Below, piece by piece: positions 11,117 to 22,670 of a stretch of DNA of 64,000 nucleotides. The notes under the pieces were generated by a model. The model was not told the origin of the DNA. It saw nothing but the letters and a program-made list of their open reading frames with translations, and did no database searches. The stretch covers positions 310,001-374,000 of the forward strand of contig BDSL01000030.1 in the NCBI GenBank assembly GCA_003116995.1, written 5' to 3'. The position numbers and the translations under genes are program-made. Position 1 is the stretch's first letter. Every line of letters starts with the position of its first letter. This DNA comes from Yamagishiella unicocca. Taxonomy: Eukaryota > Chlorophyta > Chlorophyceae > Chlamydomonadales > Volvocaceae.

Positions 11117-11152
11117 GAGTTGTTTAAGAGGCTAGCTAGTATCCGCACACTC

Positions 11153-11159
11153 TATATAA
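11153..11159 (-). promoter_or_regulatory. TATA box of the GH99 gene
   Basis: On the minus strand TTATATAG lies about 37-43 bp before the GH99 start codon, implying a very short 5' leader. The next ATG in frame, three codons on, would also be compatible. Confidence 0.55.
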
Positions 11160-11504
11160 CCCCATACGCAAGGGACAGAGGCGCACCCGTGGCTCTATGT
11201 CTCCCCATTTCCATGATGTCGGGTGATGCACACAATAGCGTACACGTCATGTAGTCGATTTGATACCGTATACTATGTCTGGCAAACACAGCCGCGAAAG
11301 GGACGAGCGCTGTCCATTCGGCTGGAATTTGTTGGAACGTAATAATATAAATCTATGCCAGACGCGCGGACGAGGTATGAGGCGACATACCACAGCACAG
11401 AACTGATAATCCTATGACGAGCTTTACATCAATTCTTATAGTAGCTATCGAAAGCACGAAGAGCAGTATCGTGGCTCTGCCGGCTCCGTAGAGGCCGGGC
11501 AGCC

Positions 11505-14500
11505 ATGAAAGGGCGCCAAAGCTTCGTAGCGCCTCGAAGGGTAGGCAATCCTCCAACTAGCATAGGCGTGGCGGCAGCAAGCGCTGTGTCAGCACAGCCA
11601 CAGGGCGAGGCGGACTTGCAGCAAGAGTCCCGAGGGACGACGTCCGAGCAGCAAGCTGGTGCCCAGCTCCCATCCTCCACACTTCAAGACCACGGTGATA
11701 TTACTGTAGATCTAGCTAGCCGTGCGCCGCTCGCGGCCACGAGCGGCAACTGCGGCGCTTACGGCAGCGGCGCGGCCAGCTTACTGGTGAAGCGACCTGT
11801 CTCGACATCGGGATTCTCACACCCAGCACCCAAAAAGTTGCCGCGCGTCGATACACCCGGATCGAGCGCTGGACAGCCACAGTCCGGAGCACGAGCGGCG
11901 TCAGCAGGTCCCGGCATGGCGGAAGTGTTCGCCGTACTCTACACGAAAAAGGAGCTGTTGAGCAAGGCAAGAAATCAGACGTAGCCTTTAGGAGCGCTTT
12001 CAGATGTGGCCTTTTGCGATGCGACCTTTTGCGCCTGCGCGGAAGGGTGTATGTACGCAACTGCCGACGTGTATATTTCCGCCAATGTGCGTTGTGATAG
12101 TGTCCCAGTTCATGGTTGTGGCCTACCATGACCCTGCGCCATTCCTGGCACCCCTGGAACCGACTGCTGACCGTAGAAAAAGAGCAGTAAAAAATTTGCC
12201 GACGGCGTGATTACCACCTTTGAGGACGGCAGCGCTATGCTCTACAACCAGGTGGGCGCGGGGGCAATGGTCCAAGAGGGCTAGACGTCCTGCCTGTTTG
12301 AAATTATGTCGCAGAATCGGGTGACCCACATCAATGCGCGCGCACCGTCGGCCCCAGAGCTCCTGATCCTCTCATGGCGGCAGCAACTGGGTCGCCGCGC
12401 TCGGAGCAGGGTCCGGACGTCGCAGGGGCTGCCGGCACTGTCTCAGCGCCTCAGCAGCCCATCATTGATTCGTGACGTTGACGTGAAACCCGTTTGACCC
12501 AAATGGCGCCTGTTCCTCTCATCACCGGCCTACCAGTTGATTTGTGACGTTGACGTGAAACCCGTTTGACCCAAATGGCGCCTGTTCCTCTCATCACCGG
12601 CCTACCAGTTGATTTGTGACGTTGACGTGAAACCCGTTTGACCCAAATGGCGCCTGTTCCTCTCATCACCGGCCTACCACTCCGTGTGTCGTACTCTCGT
12701 CCGTTCGTGCTATTCCATCCCTCCTGGCTGCCCCAGGACAGCAAGGTGGTCACCAAGGGCCGCTTCAAGTGCTTTGGCAGCCTCACCAATGCTGATCAGG
12801 TATTTGAGATCGGCAACTGGCACGCGGAGGTCGACAAGCAGCTTACGGCGGAGGACTTCAAGTGGGTCGGGGGCAGACGTCAAGTGGCTCTTGGGCCGAC
12901 GTGGGAAATAATCAGGCCATCATGCGGATTGGGGCAGAAGCCGGGTGTCGTGAATGGCTTGAGTAGCACGTCGTTGCGGCATTTGTCGGCGCACAGCTGC
13001 TGCTGCTGTCACTTAGCTACGTGCGCGTGATTGTGCTCCTGACTGCTCTTCCCACGCACGCTAACGTCGCAGGAGCGGCGCATGCTTCATGAGCAACGCC
13101 TGCGCAGGCAGCACCGCAGTAGGCGTCAAGCCGGAGGCAGCCGGCGGGCTGCGCAAGCCCGCCCCAGCGCCGTTCAAGGCCCACGCTCCCGCCGGGGGGG
13201 CGGCACCAAAGCCCCGCGCCGCTGCTGCCGCAGGCGCAAATGCCTCCGGCCTGCACGACCCTAAGCTCCCCGGAGCCGTCGTCTTAAATACTGCCGATTG
13301 GGACGCGGGGCGAGGGCGGCTGCGTGACGGGAAACCTGTAATACCGGTGGTCATCGACCCGTGAGTGATCCTCCACGTGCCTCCTGGGATTGGTGCGGCC
13401 CACCATGCACAGCCATGTGCGCAGGCACTGTAATGCGGGTAGCACGTCGATTCACGCGGAGTTTGAAACCCCTTTCGGAAGCAATAATGTTCGGTTTGCA
13501 GCTAGTACGGTGTTCGTCCGCAGAAACACGCTTGCACGCAGCAACCTTCTTTGCCAGGCAGGCGCACATGACCCCTCGGCCCGCCCTTGGTTCCCTAACC
13601 TTCAACATGCCCCATGCTGCCTGGCGGCGTCTGTTCGGTCCCGACAGGTACCTCGGACGCCACCTCCGGCCGCACCAGGAGGAGGGCGTGCGTTTCATGT
13701 ATGAGGCAGTGATGGGTCTCCGCACGCCCGACAAGGCGGGGTGTATCCTGGCGGACGAGATGGGCCTGGGTGCGTGCGTGCGTGCGTGACGCGTCCTAGT
13801 CGTGGGGTTGGATGTGGGCGCTCGCGTTGCCCACCCAGACGCACCAGTAGTTGCGGCAGAGGGTGCGGTAGTGCCTCAGGGGCGTCAGCCTTCGTCCCGG
13901 TGGCTACACCTTACGATGTCCAATCCACATTCCCCGCGGTAGGCAAGACGCTCCAGGTGATAGCGCTTGCATGGACGCTGCTGCGGCAGGGCCCTGAGGT
14001 GAGTGCGGATGGACTCATCCGTGCAACATGGCTCGGGTGGGGCGGGGAGGGGTTGCTCCAGTTTGGATGGGCCAGCTGTGAAGCGTAGGCATTGTTACTG
14101 TCGACTTCTTGCGGCGGCTATTTGGCGTGACCGTTGGCCCTAAAAGGAGCTATGCTGTCTGGACACTTCAGATTGCGTTCCCCCGCCACGCGTGGAGATT
14201 GATTAAAGATGTTTGCAACGCAGGGGCGGCCTGTGGCAGCAAAGGTGCTGGTGGTGACACCTGCAACGCTAGTGGACAACTGGGGTCGCGAAGTCAAGAA
14301 GTGGCTGGGCACCGAGCGGCTGCAGGTGGGTTCCTGCTGGCTTCCTGCTTTCAATGGCAAGTTGTCCAGCCGCAGGGCGCAGCACACTTCAAAACAGCAT
14401 TATTCTTCCACACGCACTCGCGACGAAAACAGCCAAGTCAGCGGCGATATCCCAACCCTCATGTAGGCCCTTCCACTGAGGTAGCCGCGCCCCATTTTAA

Positions 14501-17500
14501 ATGACTACCAATCGGGGTGTCAGTTAGTCGCCAAGCATGGTGCGCACGGATTTCACGATCTTACGCCGTGCACGGCTCCCTCCCGATAGTCCTTTCCGGC
14601 CCTGCCCGCGCTGCCATGCACCCCCTCAGACGCTGTGCTTGCAGCAGTCATCCACCGCCAAGCAGTCAATCCTTGAGTTCCGCCATGGCTGCCACCAGCG
14701 AATGATGATCACCAGGTCGGTCAGCGGCCAGCAGGATGGCGGGGGCCTGGAGGGAAACCCGCAGGGTGGCGGGGGAGGGCTGCGGCAGGACCCCCTCACG
14801 GCTGCCCTGCAAGGCAGTCCCTCTTTGCATCATGGGTGTAACCCACCGCGACGGCGACCCCCCTGTTTGCTCGCTGCAGCTACGAGACGCTGCGCAAGAA
14901 CGCGAAGGAGCTCCAGGGAGCCTTCGACCTGCTGGTCTGCGACGAGGGACACAGGTCCGCACGCACTGGGGTGTACCGGCTCCGGCAGGAAGCGCCCAGC
15001 ACTTGAGAAATCCGACATCTGTGGTTCCTGATGGCCCGACACGGCACCGTACGCACCTCCCTCAGGCTGAAGTCCGTAGGCGGCAACAAGACAATCGACG
15101 CGCTGCTGAGCTTGGGCTGCAACCGGCGGATCCTGCTGACCGGTACGAGTCGGGCAACACCCGGCCGCCTTTCGTGCGGGACCTTGCAGGCACAGCCACG
15201 CTTGTTTCCATACCAGACTTGAGGAATGAATACAAACGCTGTGTTGTTAGATCCGCCATTTTGAGTCAGCGGCGGTCCCTAGCAGCAAGCGCACGGCGTC
15301 CTGGGGCGCCCACATGTAACGACCAACTGCCTCCCCGCTCCTCCACGCAGGCACACCGGTGCAGAACGACCTGCAGGAGTTCTATGGTGCGTCAGGGGCA
15401 TCATAGCTGGTGTAGAAAACGCCAAAGCGAGCGATTAATGTGTGTGGCGGACGCCAAGCTGGGTCATCACACGCCGCACTGCCGCCGGTGGTGACGCTGA
15501 CACGTATGCCGCATCATGACCATGCCGACACCTCCCACCCTCTCGCACTCGCCGGCTTGCTCAATGCGGCTGCTGTACCCGGCCCTTTTTTTGGCTCCTA
15601 TTGGCGTCTGTCCAAGTATTTATTTGAACGACGCTCTTGCCACGCCTCTGCCTCGCCACGTCCACCCCCCAGCGCTGCTGTCGTTTGTGGTGCCGGACAT
15701 GCTAGGCACCCCGGCAGCCTTCAACCGTGTCTACGGGCTACCCATCACCCGCTCCCAGGAGGGAACCGCGACCGCCGAGGAGAAGGAGCTTGGCGCATCG
15801 CGTGCCAGGTTGGCGCACAACCGGCGGGAAGGGGAATACCAAACGCATGAAGATACTAGCCAGCTGATGCACTTACGCTGCCGCTTCGATCTGTCTGTGA
15901 AGCCCTACTGTCGCCAAGCATAAGGAACCACTGCAACGCCAATATGTCTTGCTCAGCCGGTATTGCTGCCTCGGTCGCCTGCCAGTGCAAGGCAGCATCC
16001 CCTCGCGCTACTTCGCGGTCAAGGATTCGATGTTTATGTTTGTTTGCACTGGCCCTGACTCCCGTCGCAGCGAGCTGCAGTCCAAGGTGTCGGTCTTCAT
16101 CCTGCGTCGCACCCAGGCCCTGCTGGCGAAGCACCTCCCGCCGCTTACCTCCCTCACCATCTTCTGCAAGCCCAGCGAGCAGCAGGTGGGCCTCTACAGC
16201 GCCGTGCTCCGCTCAAAGGCCGTCGCCTCGCTTCTGTACGGCAGCGGTGGCGGCGGCGGCGAGGACAACGTGCTGGCGATCATCACGGCGCTGCGCAAGG
16301 TGGGCGCGAGGAAGGGGTTCGAGAGGCAGCCTTGTCGAGAGGATAGCCGTGAACCTCGTGAGGGAAGAGTGGCAGGGACAAGCTCAGTAGTGACACGCCG
16401 GCGGAGGTGACGAGGGGGCTTTGCGCAAACCGAGACGGACAGGACTGCGCGCCTGTTGGAGCTGCAGACGCGATCTGCGGCTGCGTGTCAAACGTGTTGA
16501 GCGCAATCTACCCTTCAGCGGCGGTCTCACCCCACGACGCCGGGCGGCCCTGCACCTATCTGTCCTGCCTTGCTCTGCCCGTGCCGTGTTGGCACCCAGG
16601 TGGCCAACCATCCCGACCTGATGCTGGACCCCGGAGGTGGCGGCGTGGAGGCGGGTGACGCGCCGAAGCAGGTGCGGAATTAGTCATGACCTGAGTGCGT
16701 CGCCCGCCTCGTGCCTCTAAGGACGTCAGGATGGGCCAGATGCGAGATCCCGTGTGGCGCTCACACAAACTCGCTCTTTCACCTTGACGGTATTCCAGCG
16801 TGTAACTCAAAACTCATATCCCCCGCGCATTACACTTTGCGGTTGCGCAGGGCCGCACAAGCGTCTCCAGCTGCCTGCCCAGCTTCAACCAGCAGTTTAC
16901 CGCGACTGGGTCGCATGAAGCGGCGGGTGCGTCGGGGGGCCAGCTCGGGAGGTATGAGCCATAAGGCCCACGGTATGGCTGGAAAGGCGACCGGCCAGCC
17001 TCATATTGAAGGTCATCCCTAAATCCCCACGACGACGGCGCACTTTGCACGTCATCAAAATTCACTCCGGGCGCCTCGCCAGCGTGCTGTTCCGCGCCGC
17101 ATAGTATTTGTCTGCGCTCCGTAGCCGTGTCGTACGCCTTGCCGTTATTGACAGGTGCCGCCGGTTTGTGATGCGCAGGGAAGATGCAGGTGCTGTGGGT
17201 GCTGCTGAAGGCGATCGCGGCGCGAGGCGAGCGGTGTGTGGTGGTCTCCACCAGCACCGCCACCCTGGACCTGGTGGGGCAGCTGGTCTGCAGAGCCCAG
17301 GGGTGAGCGCAGTCGCACCTGCCTGCAGGCGGGGTGCTTGGGAAGCTCGGAAAGGGGCTGCGGGCTTATTGTGCTGTGTCGGGATTCCATCAACCGCGAT
17401 TCCATCATCTGCGTCATGGATGCTAAGGAACCGTGGATGTATGGCTCGGGCGTGCGTGTGTCCTTCCGAGGACATGGCGCGCGGCGGGCACTGCAGGAAG

Positions 17501-20165
17501 CGGAAGGGCGGTCCGGGCCCGGTGCGGCGGCGCTCCAGGGGCGGGGGCGGCGTCATATCCTCAGCCGTGGCGCTGACGAGGTCGCGGCCTTGGGCGCAAT
17601 CATTGCGTGCTGTCGACACCTTGCAGGCTCACCACGGTGCGCATCGACGGAGCCACGAGCGTGGATGGCCGGCAGACCGTAGTCGACAATTTCAACAAGC
17701 TGGGGATGGGCCAGGTGGGTGCGGACAAGGACCTGGGCAGCGGGCTCTGCATGGGACAAAGCTTGCGCTAGGGGAAGACTTGAGCGGCGGCAACGCGGGG
17801 GAGCTGTCCTGGCATCAGCCCTCGGGATGCCATCCCATGCGTGGCGCCGGCTCTTATACGGCTTGACCCTACCAAACCCGCCTGCAGGTGTTCCTGCTCT
17901 CGACACGTGCCGGCGGCGCCGGCCTCAACCTGGTGGGCGCCTGTCATCTGGTCTTGTACGACAGGTGCGCGCGTGGTGGGCGGGCGCGGACGTGGCGCGT
18001 TGCTTGACCTAGAACGTGGAGAATGGCGTTGGTTGTGGATTTGTGCGGTTGGTTGCAGCACGCCCCAAACAACCCGCGTTTGCGTACCGGTAATCCCGGC
18101 AGAACAGCCCCCGCTGTATATCCATGCCCAACAACCGCGCCAGCAGCACTGTGAGGCACCCTCCCCGTATATGGCAATCGCATCCACCGCCGCAAGTATG
18201 GTATCGCTACCCGAAGGTGCCAGCTTAGCTCACTGTCTGCTATGCTGTAACCCCCCCGTCAACGGACTGGGGTTACCTACCCCCTCTAACCGGGCCGCCA
18301 AAGCTAGGTAACCCAGCCGGAGGAAACGAGGGTCCAACGAGAATGTGAAGGTCCTTCAGCCCGGGTCTCCTCGTTACCCCCTAAGTTGACAACCTGGGTA
18401 ACGGGGGGCCCGAGTTACCTTATGTTAACCCCCAGCCAGCCTGCCATAGGGATTGTGTAATCTCCGTAAAGCTAGGCCCATACCAATGAAAACCGCCCCC
18501 GCCCCCTCCTATCGCTTCCCTGCGCCCTCCCCCCGTACCGCCGCCCTGCAAACGTCTGGCTCAGTGACTGGAACCCCGCCATGGGTAGGTTAGACGGGAG
18601 TGCACGAATGCGACGTATGGGCTCAGGATGGACTTGTAGGGGCACTACCTACTGCATCGACCCGGTCTGCACCGCCCAAACATGGTCGCTGTTTTCGGCC
18701 TGTGATGGGGGCTTGAGCGCACCTGATCAGTCGGCCTCGCCGAGTACACGCGGCGTGCTGCCCACCCATCTTCTTTTCCTGCGCTGTCCCACGCCGCGCG
18801 GTTTCCGGCCTCACTTCTCTCCCTCCTGTCCTCCCCACAGACCAGCAGGCTATGGCGCGCATCTGGCGGTAGGGCACGCAGGGGTGGCGGGAGGGGGGTT
18901 GAGGTACGAACTGAGGAACGCCAGTTCCCCCTTTGTTGCTCCGTGGCCATCAAGCACTATGTTCTACGTCCTCCTTTCCTCCTTCAGCGACGGCCAGAAG
19001 AAGCCCTGCTTCGTGTACCGCTTCCTGACGACCGGCACCATTGAGGAGAAGGTACTGTAGCGCAATGAATGCCGTGGGGAGGGGCTTCACATCCGCTACC
19101 TGCCGCAGGGGCGTTAGGCCCCCGGCTGACCTCACCTCATCTCACCTCCCTTCCTCAAACTCACGCCATCCACTGACCGCGCGATCAGGTGTACCAGCGG
19201 CAGCTCATGAAGGCGGACCTCGCCAGCGCCACCGTCGCGGGCGGGGCCGGGGGCGGCAGCAAGGCAGGCGGCAAGTTTACTCGGGAGGAGCTGCGGCAGC
19301 TGTTCAGCCTCAACACAGCCACGGCGTCGGACACTCGCGACCTGCTGCCGCCGGGAAAGGTCGCTGGGCTGCGGTGGCTCGAGCCGGAGCAGGTGAAGGG
19401 ATAGGAGCGATCGGGGGTTGATGGACGTGTGTAACCCTGGCTCCTATGCGGCCGCGTGTTCGGGAAGCAGGACTGGGTGAGTGGGTGATGAAAGTCAAGG
19501 GGACATAGGTCGATGGGGCGCATGAGGCGGACGAACGTGGCGGCACAGGTGCGGTAGGCACGGCGCAGATGGGTAGGCACCGCGGTAGGCACGACACAGA
19601 TGTGGTAGGCACGACACAGATGTGGTAGGCACGACACAGATGCGGTAGGCACGACACAGATGCGGTAGGCACGACACAGATGCGGTAGGCACGGGCTTAC
19701 CTTTGCTGGCCATCCCTCGGTTGCTTGGCACCAAGTCTACCCCCTCATTGTGGATTCGCGGAAGTTTTTATAACCCCCATAATTGCATCCCCTCCCGGCC
19801 CCACGTTCCAGGTACCCAACGACGGGACTCCCCTCGCCGTTGTGGCCTGCTCTGGCCTGGTGAGCTGCCTTAACCAGATGGAGGCAGCCCTTGCAACCGC
19901 GGAGGGGGCAACTGCAGCTGTGAGCGAGGCACAGGAGGAGGCTATGTACACAGAGCTGTGCGGTGGCGTCGAGGGCGGCGACGGGCCGGGCGATCGCACG
20001 GACGAGCGAGACGGTGTGGTGGACGTGCAATTGGAGGAGCTGGGCGAGCATGAGGGCGCGAGTGCCGGGGGCGCTGCTGCTGGTGAGAAGGCACTGGAGT
20101 TTGCAGTAGGTGCTCACACGGCGGATGACGTGAACTGCCTCGATGTCGAAGGTGCGGACTGGTAG
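11505..20165 (+). CDS. RAD54B: RAD54B/RDH54-type SWI2/SNF2 recombination ATPase
   Basis: Twenty-three exons: 11505-11966, 12177-12251, 12737-12861, 13073-13360, 13648-13769, 13943-13998, 14224-14325, 14645-14715, 14880-14954, 15066-15142, 15351-15386, 15673-15808, 16071-16299, 16600-16671, 16851-16926, 17179-17302, 17627-17714, 17888-17964, 18565-18584, 18841-18868, 18988-19051, 19189-19392, 19812-20165. All are in phase, 986 residues. Rad54-family translocases remodel DNA around Rad51/Dmc1 filaments in homologous recombination. Helicase motifs appear in order: [11 protein letters not shown] (Walker A Lys359), [17 protein letters not shown] (455-458), [39 protein letters not shown] and QQAMARIWR. 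The pre-helicase segment [27 protein letters not shown] and IGNWHAEVD, plus [11 protein letters not shown], fit RAD54B/RDH54 better than RAD54. Exon 1 ends at a GC donor (AAG|GCAAGA). The acidic, Ala/Gly-rich tail from 19812 is not a known domain. Confidence 0.92.
12464..12679. repeat. 72-bp minisatellite, 3 copies, RAD54B intron 2
   Basis: A unit beginning GTGACGTTGACGTGAAACCC starts at 12472, 12544 and 12616, nearly identical each time. The period is a multiple of three, so it reads as a repeated 24-residue peptide on the minus strand, but it lies wholly inside an intron. Confidence 0.9.
18240..18440. repeat. Cluster of GTAAC/GTTAC motifs in RAD54B intron 18
   Basis: Within 200 bp there are eight GTAAC, GTTAC or TTAAC words flanked by C or G runs, in both orientations (for example TGTAACCCCCC, GGGTAACGGGG, CGTTACCCCC). 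Short hairpins can form, but no single clean inverted repeat covers the block. Confidence 0.5.
19550..19691. repeat. 20-bp minisatellite, about 7 copies, RAD54B intron 22
   Basis: GCGGTAGGCACGACACAGAT and close variants repeat head to tail. The first copies are diverged and the last five almost identical, as expected for an array expanding at one end. Confidence 0.9.
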
Positions 20166-22670
20166 CTCTGGGGTGGAGACCAGGTGGGGCTCTGGGCCCC
20201 GGGCAAGAGGGTCGCGAGCTGCACATACGGTACGTGGCCAGTGTATGGCGTGCTTGCGGCTGGGTGCGGCTACTTAAGAAGAGGTGATGGCACAGAGCCA
20301 TGACACGCAGGGCTTCACAATTATGTGTTCATTTATGGGGCAGTGGAGCCGTACATGGTCCATATGATGTCACTGTTACAATTACTTGCTGCACCTCCTG
20401 AACATGAGGAGGTCCGAACCGCATTCTACGACATAACAACGTTTCAGACGTTCATTTTGCACAATGGAAGTGGAAGAGGGAATGCAACTCGGCAGTTGGC
20501 GATTGTTTGAGTGCCAAATTTGCCTAATATGGGTTTGTGACTCCGCGTGCACACCGTAACAAGTACTACCACGTGTTTATATGTCCAAACGAGTGGACCG
20601 GATTGTGCGAGCTATGCTAGAACTTGGGCTGTGCCCACGGCAGACAGTCCAAACAAGCCCCATATGAGAGTGCGGCATGTTCCCAAGGCGCTGTGATATG
20701 CACGAGCAGACGCGCCCGTCTTTGTGGTGAGCTGCCGTGAAAGTACGCTCGTCTTCGTGGCGAGCTGCGGTGAATAAGTGCTTTCAACATAGCAACGGGC
20801 AATGGCCCCAAGCGTCGCAAGCTCGCAACCCCCATAACGGTAACGTAGTAACCACAGACACCAAAAACATATACCCCAAACTCCTCCCTCTTGCCGACGG
20901 ACTCTACCACCGCCACAACAGTCACTACGGTCCACCATATTTTACGCCAACTTCCTTGGGCGTTTCTTGCCGCTGGTTGTTCTATGGGCCCTTGTTCAGG
21001 CATTCTGGTGGTTTGCCGTTTACGGTAGGTCGGCTTGGTTTGTTCTCCTTACCGCGCCTCTCATGGTCTGAAGCCACGCACCTGCTGACAACAGTTACTC
21101 CCATTCCTGAAGCGACCATTACCCACCGTCGACGGCGAGGAGCACCAATCACCTCTATTATCAGCGTCGCGTAAAAGGGCTCGGACCTCGACGCACGTCC
21201 ATTACCTGTGCCGTCCTAAACATGCAACCACACGTGCCGTACTGCATCCGTACCTACGAAACCCGCACAGCCGCATGACTGCAAGTTGTCGGCATTTCTG
21301 GCGTGTAGTAGGAGCATACAGCGATTTTGGCGCAGAAAATCTGTAACTAGCAAGCCATCGAATGTTATTCATCAGCTATCTAGTAATGTTATGCCGCAGC
21401 ATCGGGGGCTACCTACCCTTGTACCCATCCGCCTGCGGCTAAGGCTACATCACACAAACCGCAGTGCTTGGCTCTTTAGGTTGGCTCATGTGCGCGCGGG
21501 TCCATGCATGGGGAGCCTCACAGTCCCTTCACCCCCTTCGAATGGACACGTGGTCATGGGGGAGGCAAGACGGCCATCACATAAGCGTCTCCTTTCCACA
21601 CGCGGCTTGCTGCGGCACGGACTTTGTGCTCCATTGCCAGGCATACAACCTGTGCGGTTCTGTGCCTGGGTTACCAGATATCCCTCTTGTTGTACCGGCC
21701 GCTGTCGGCAGGTAGTGGACAAGTGTCACATCAGTGCTGTGCCGCAGAGGGTGTTCCGAACCGTTCCTGGACCGACCATACAAACAAACAGACACTACAT
21801 CGTTCCTACCCATGCAAACAGAACCTGCTGATCCTATTGTTCTTGCCTACCCCTTTCCGAACAGCCCAAACGTCCAGCGTGGCCCCATGAACGGCCCTTC
21901 CCGGCCACCTGCTGAAAACCTGAGACTCACGTCCTTGCCATGTACGACCTTCGTTCGTATCCGGTCCAAACGCAGCATGCCACACGCACAACATCACTAC
22001 TGGTGCCGACCAGTTTAGGTTTTGCAAATGCGCAAGCAGCACTTTGAGCGATTGAGAGCTGCAAAGGCCTGTCGCAAAGGTTGTCGCCGCACACGAAGTA
22101 CACGCAGCGCACGTGACAACCAAGCCCAGCAGCAGGAACTGGACAAGTCACTCCAGGATGGCAGGGGCCACTATGCTTTCCGATGCGGGCTCTGTCGCGC
22201 CTGGAGCCTATTGTGCCAGCGGACAAGCTGACCGCAACGCAGCATGCATTTCCCGGCCTTACAGCGAGCAGTAACATCCTCGCACCTCGGGACACCCGCG
22301 AGGCGCCGCGATACACAGACCCCGCCTGGCACCTCCGCTGCAACCACGGTTAGCTCCTTGAAGCGTACGGCACTACTTCCGGACGAGCAGCCCGCTGCCA
22401 ACTTCCTTGGATGGACACGGACACCGGCACACCGCCCCCGCCGCGCTTGGCAGGGCTTGCATCGCCACCGTCAACGTCACAGCCCCTCCTGCCCAGCATT
22501 GTGTATCATCGCACCACAGGCCCCCCACAGCAGCTTGGCGCGCAAGCAGCTCCACCGCACCGAAAACGCATGAAATCCATCCCTCATACCGAAATAAAAT
22601 CCAAATCCAGTAGTATCCAAACTGCCTTAACTGGACCAACCTGGCCCGATCCGAAACCCCGCCTCTCGCC
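20166..22670. other. Intergenic region between convergent RAD54B and MED14
   Basis: It should hold both 3' UTRs; a minus-strand TGTAA at 22259-22263 suits MED14. An imperfect direct repeat (CGAGCAGACGCGCCCGTCTT.. and ..GTACGCTCGTCTTCGTGG) lies near 20705-20765. None of the open frames (for example 20737-21174 +, 21286-21831 +) has protein-like character or splice support. Confidence 0.55.
22259..22263 (-). promoter_or_regulatory. Candidate TGTAA polyadenylation signal of MED14
   Basis: TGTAA on the minus strand, about 410 bp beyond the MED14 stop codon. Confidence 0.4.

Noticed and set aside
12464..12679. Array of spaced repeats considered as CRISPR
   Set aside because: Units are directly adjacent, with no unique spacers, and lie within a eukaryotic intron. 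The same holds for the 28-bp array at 35853-36048.
20737..21174. 145-codon plus-strand frame in the RAD54B-MED14 interval
   Set aside because: Random-looking composition, no splice support, no promoter and no recognisable motif.
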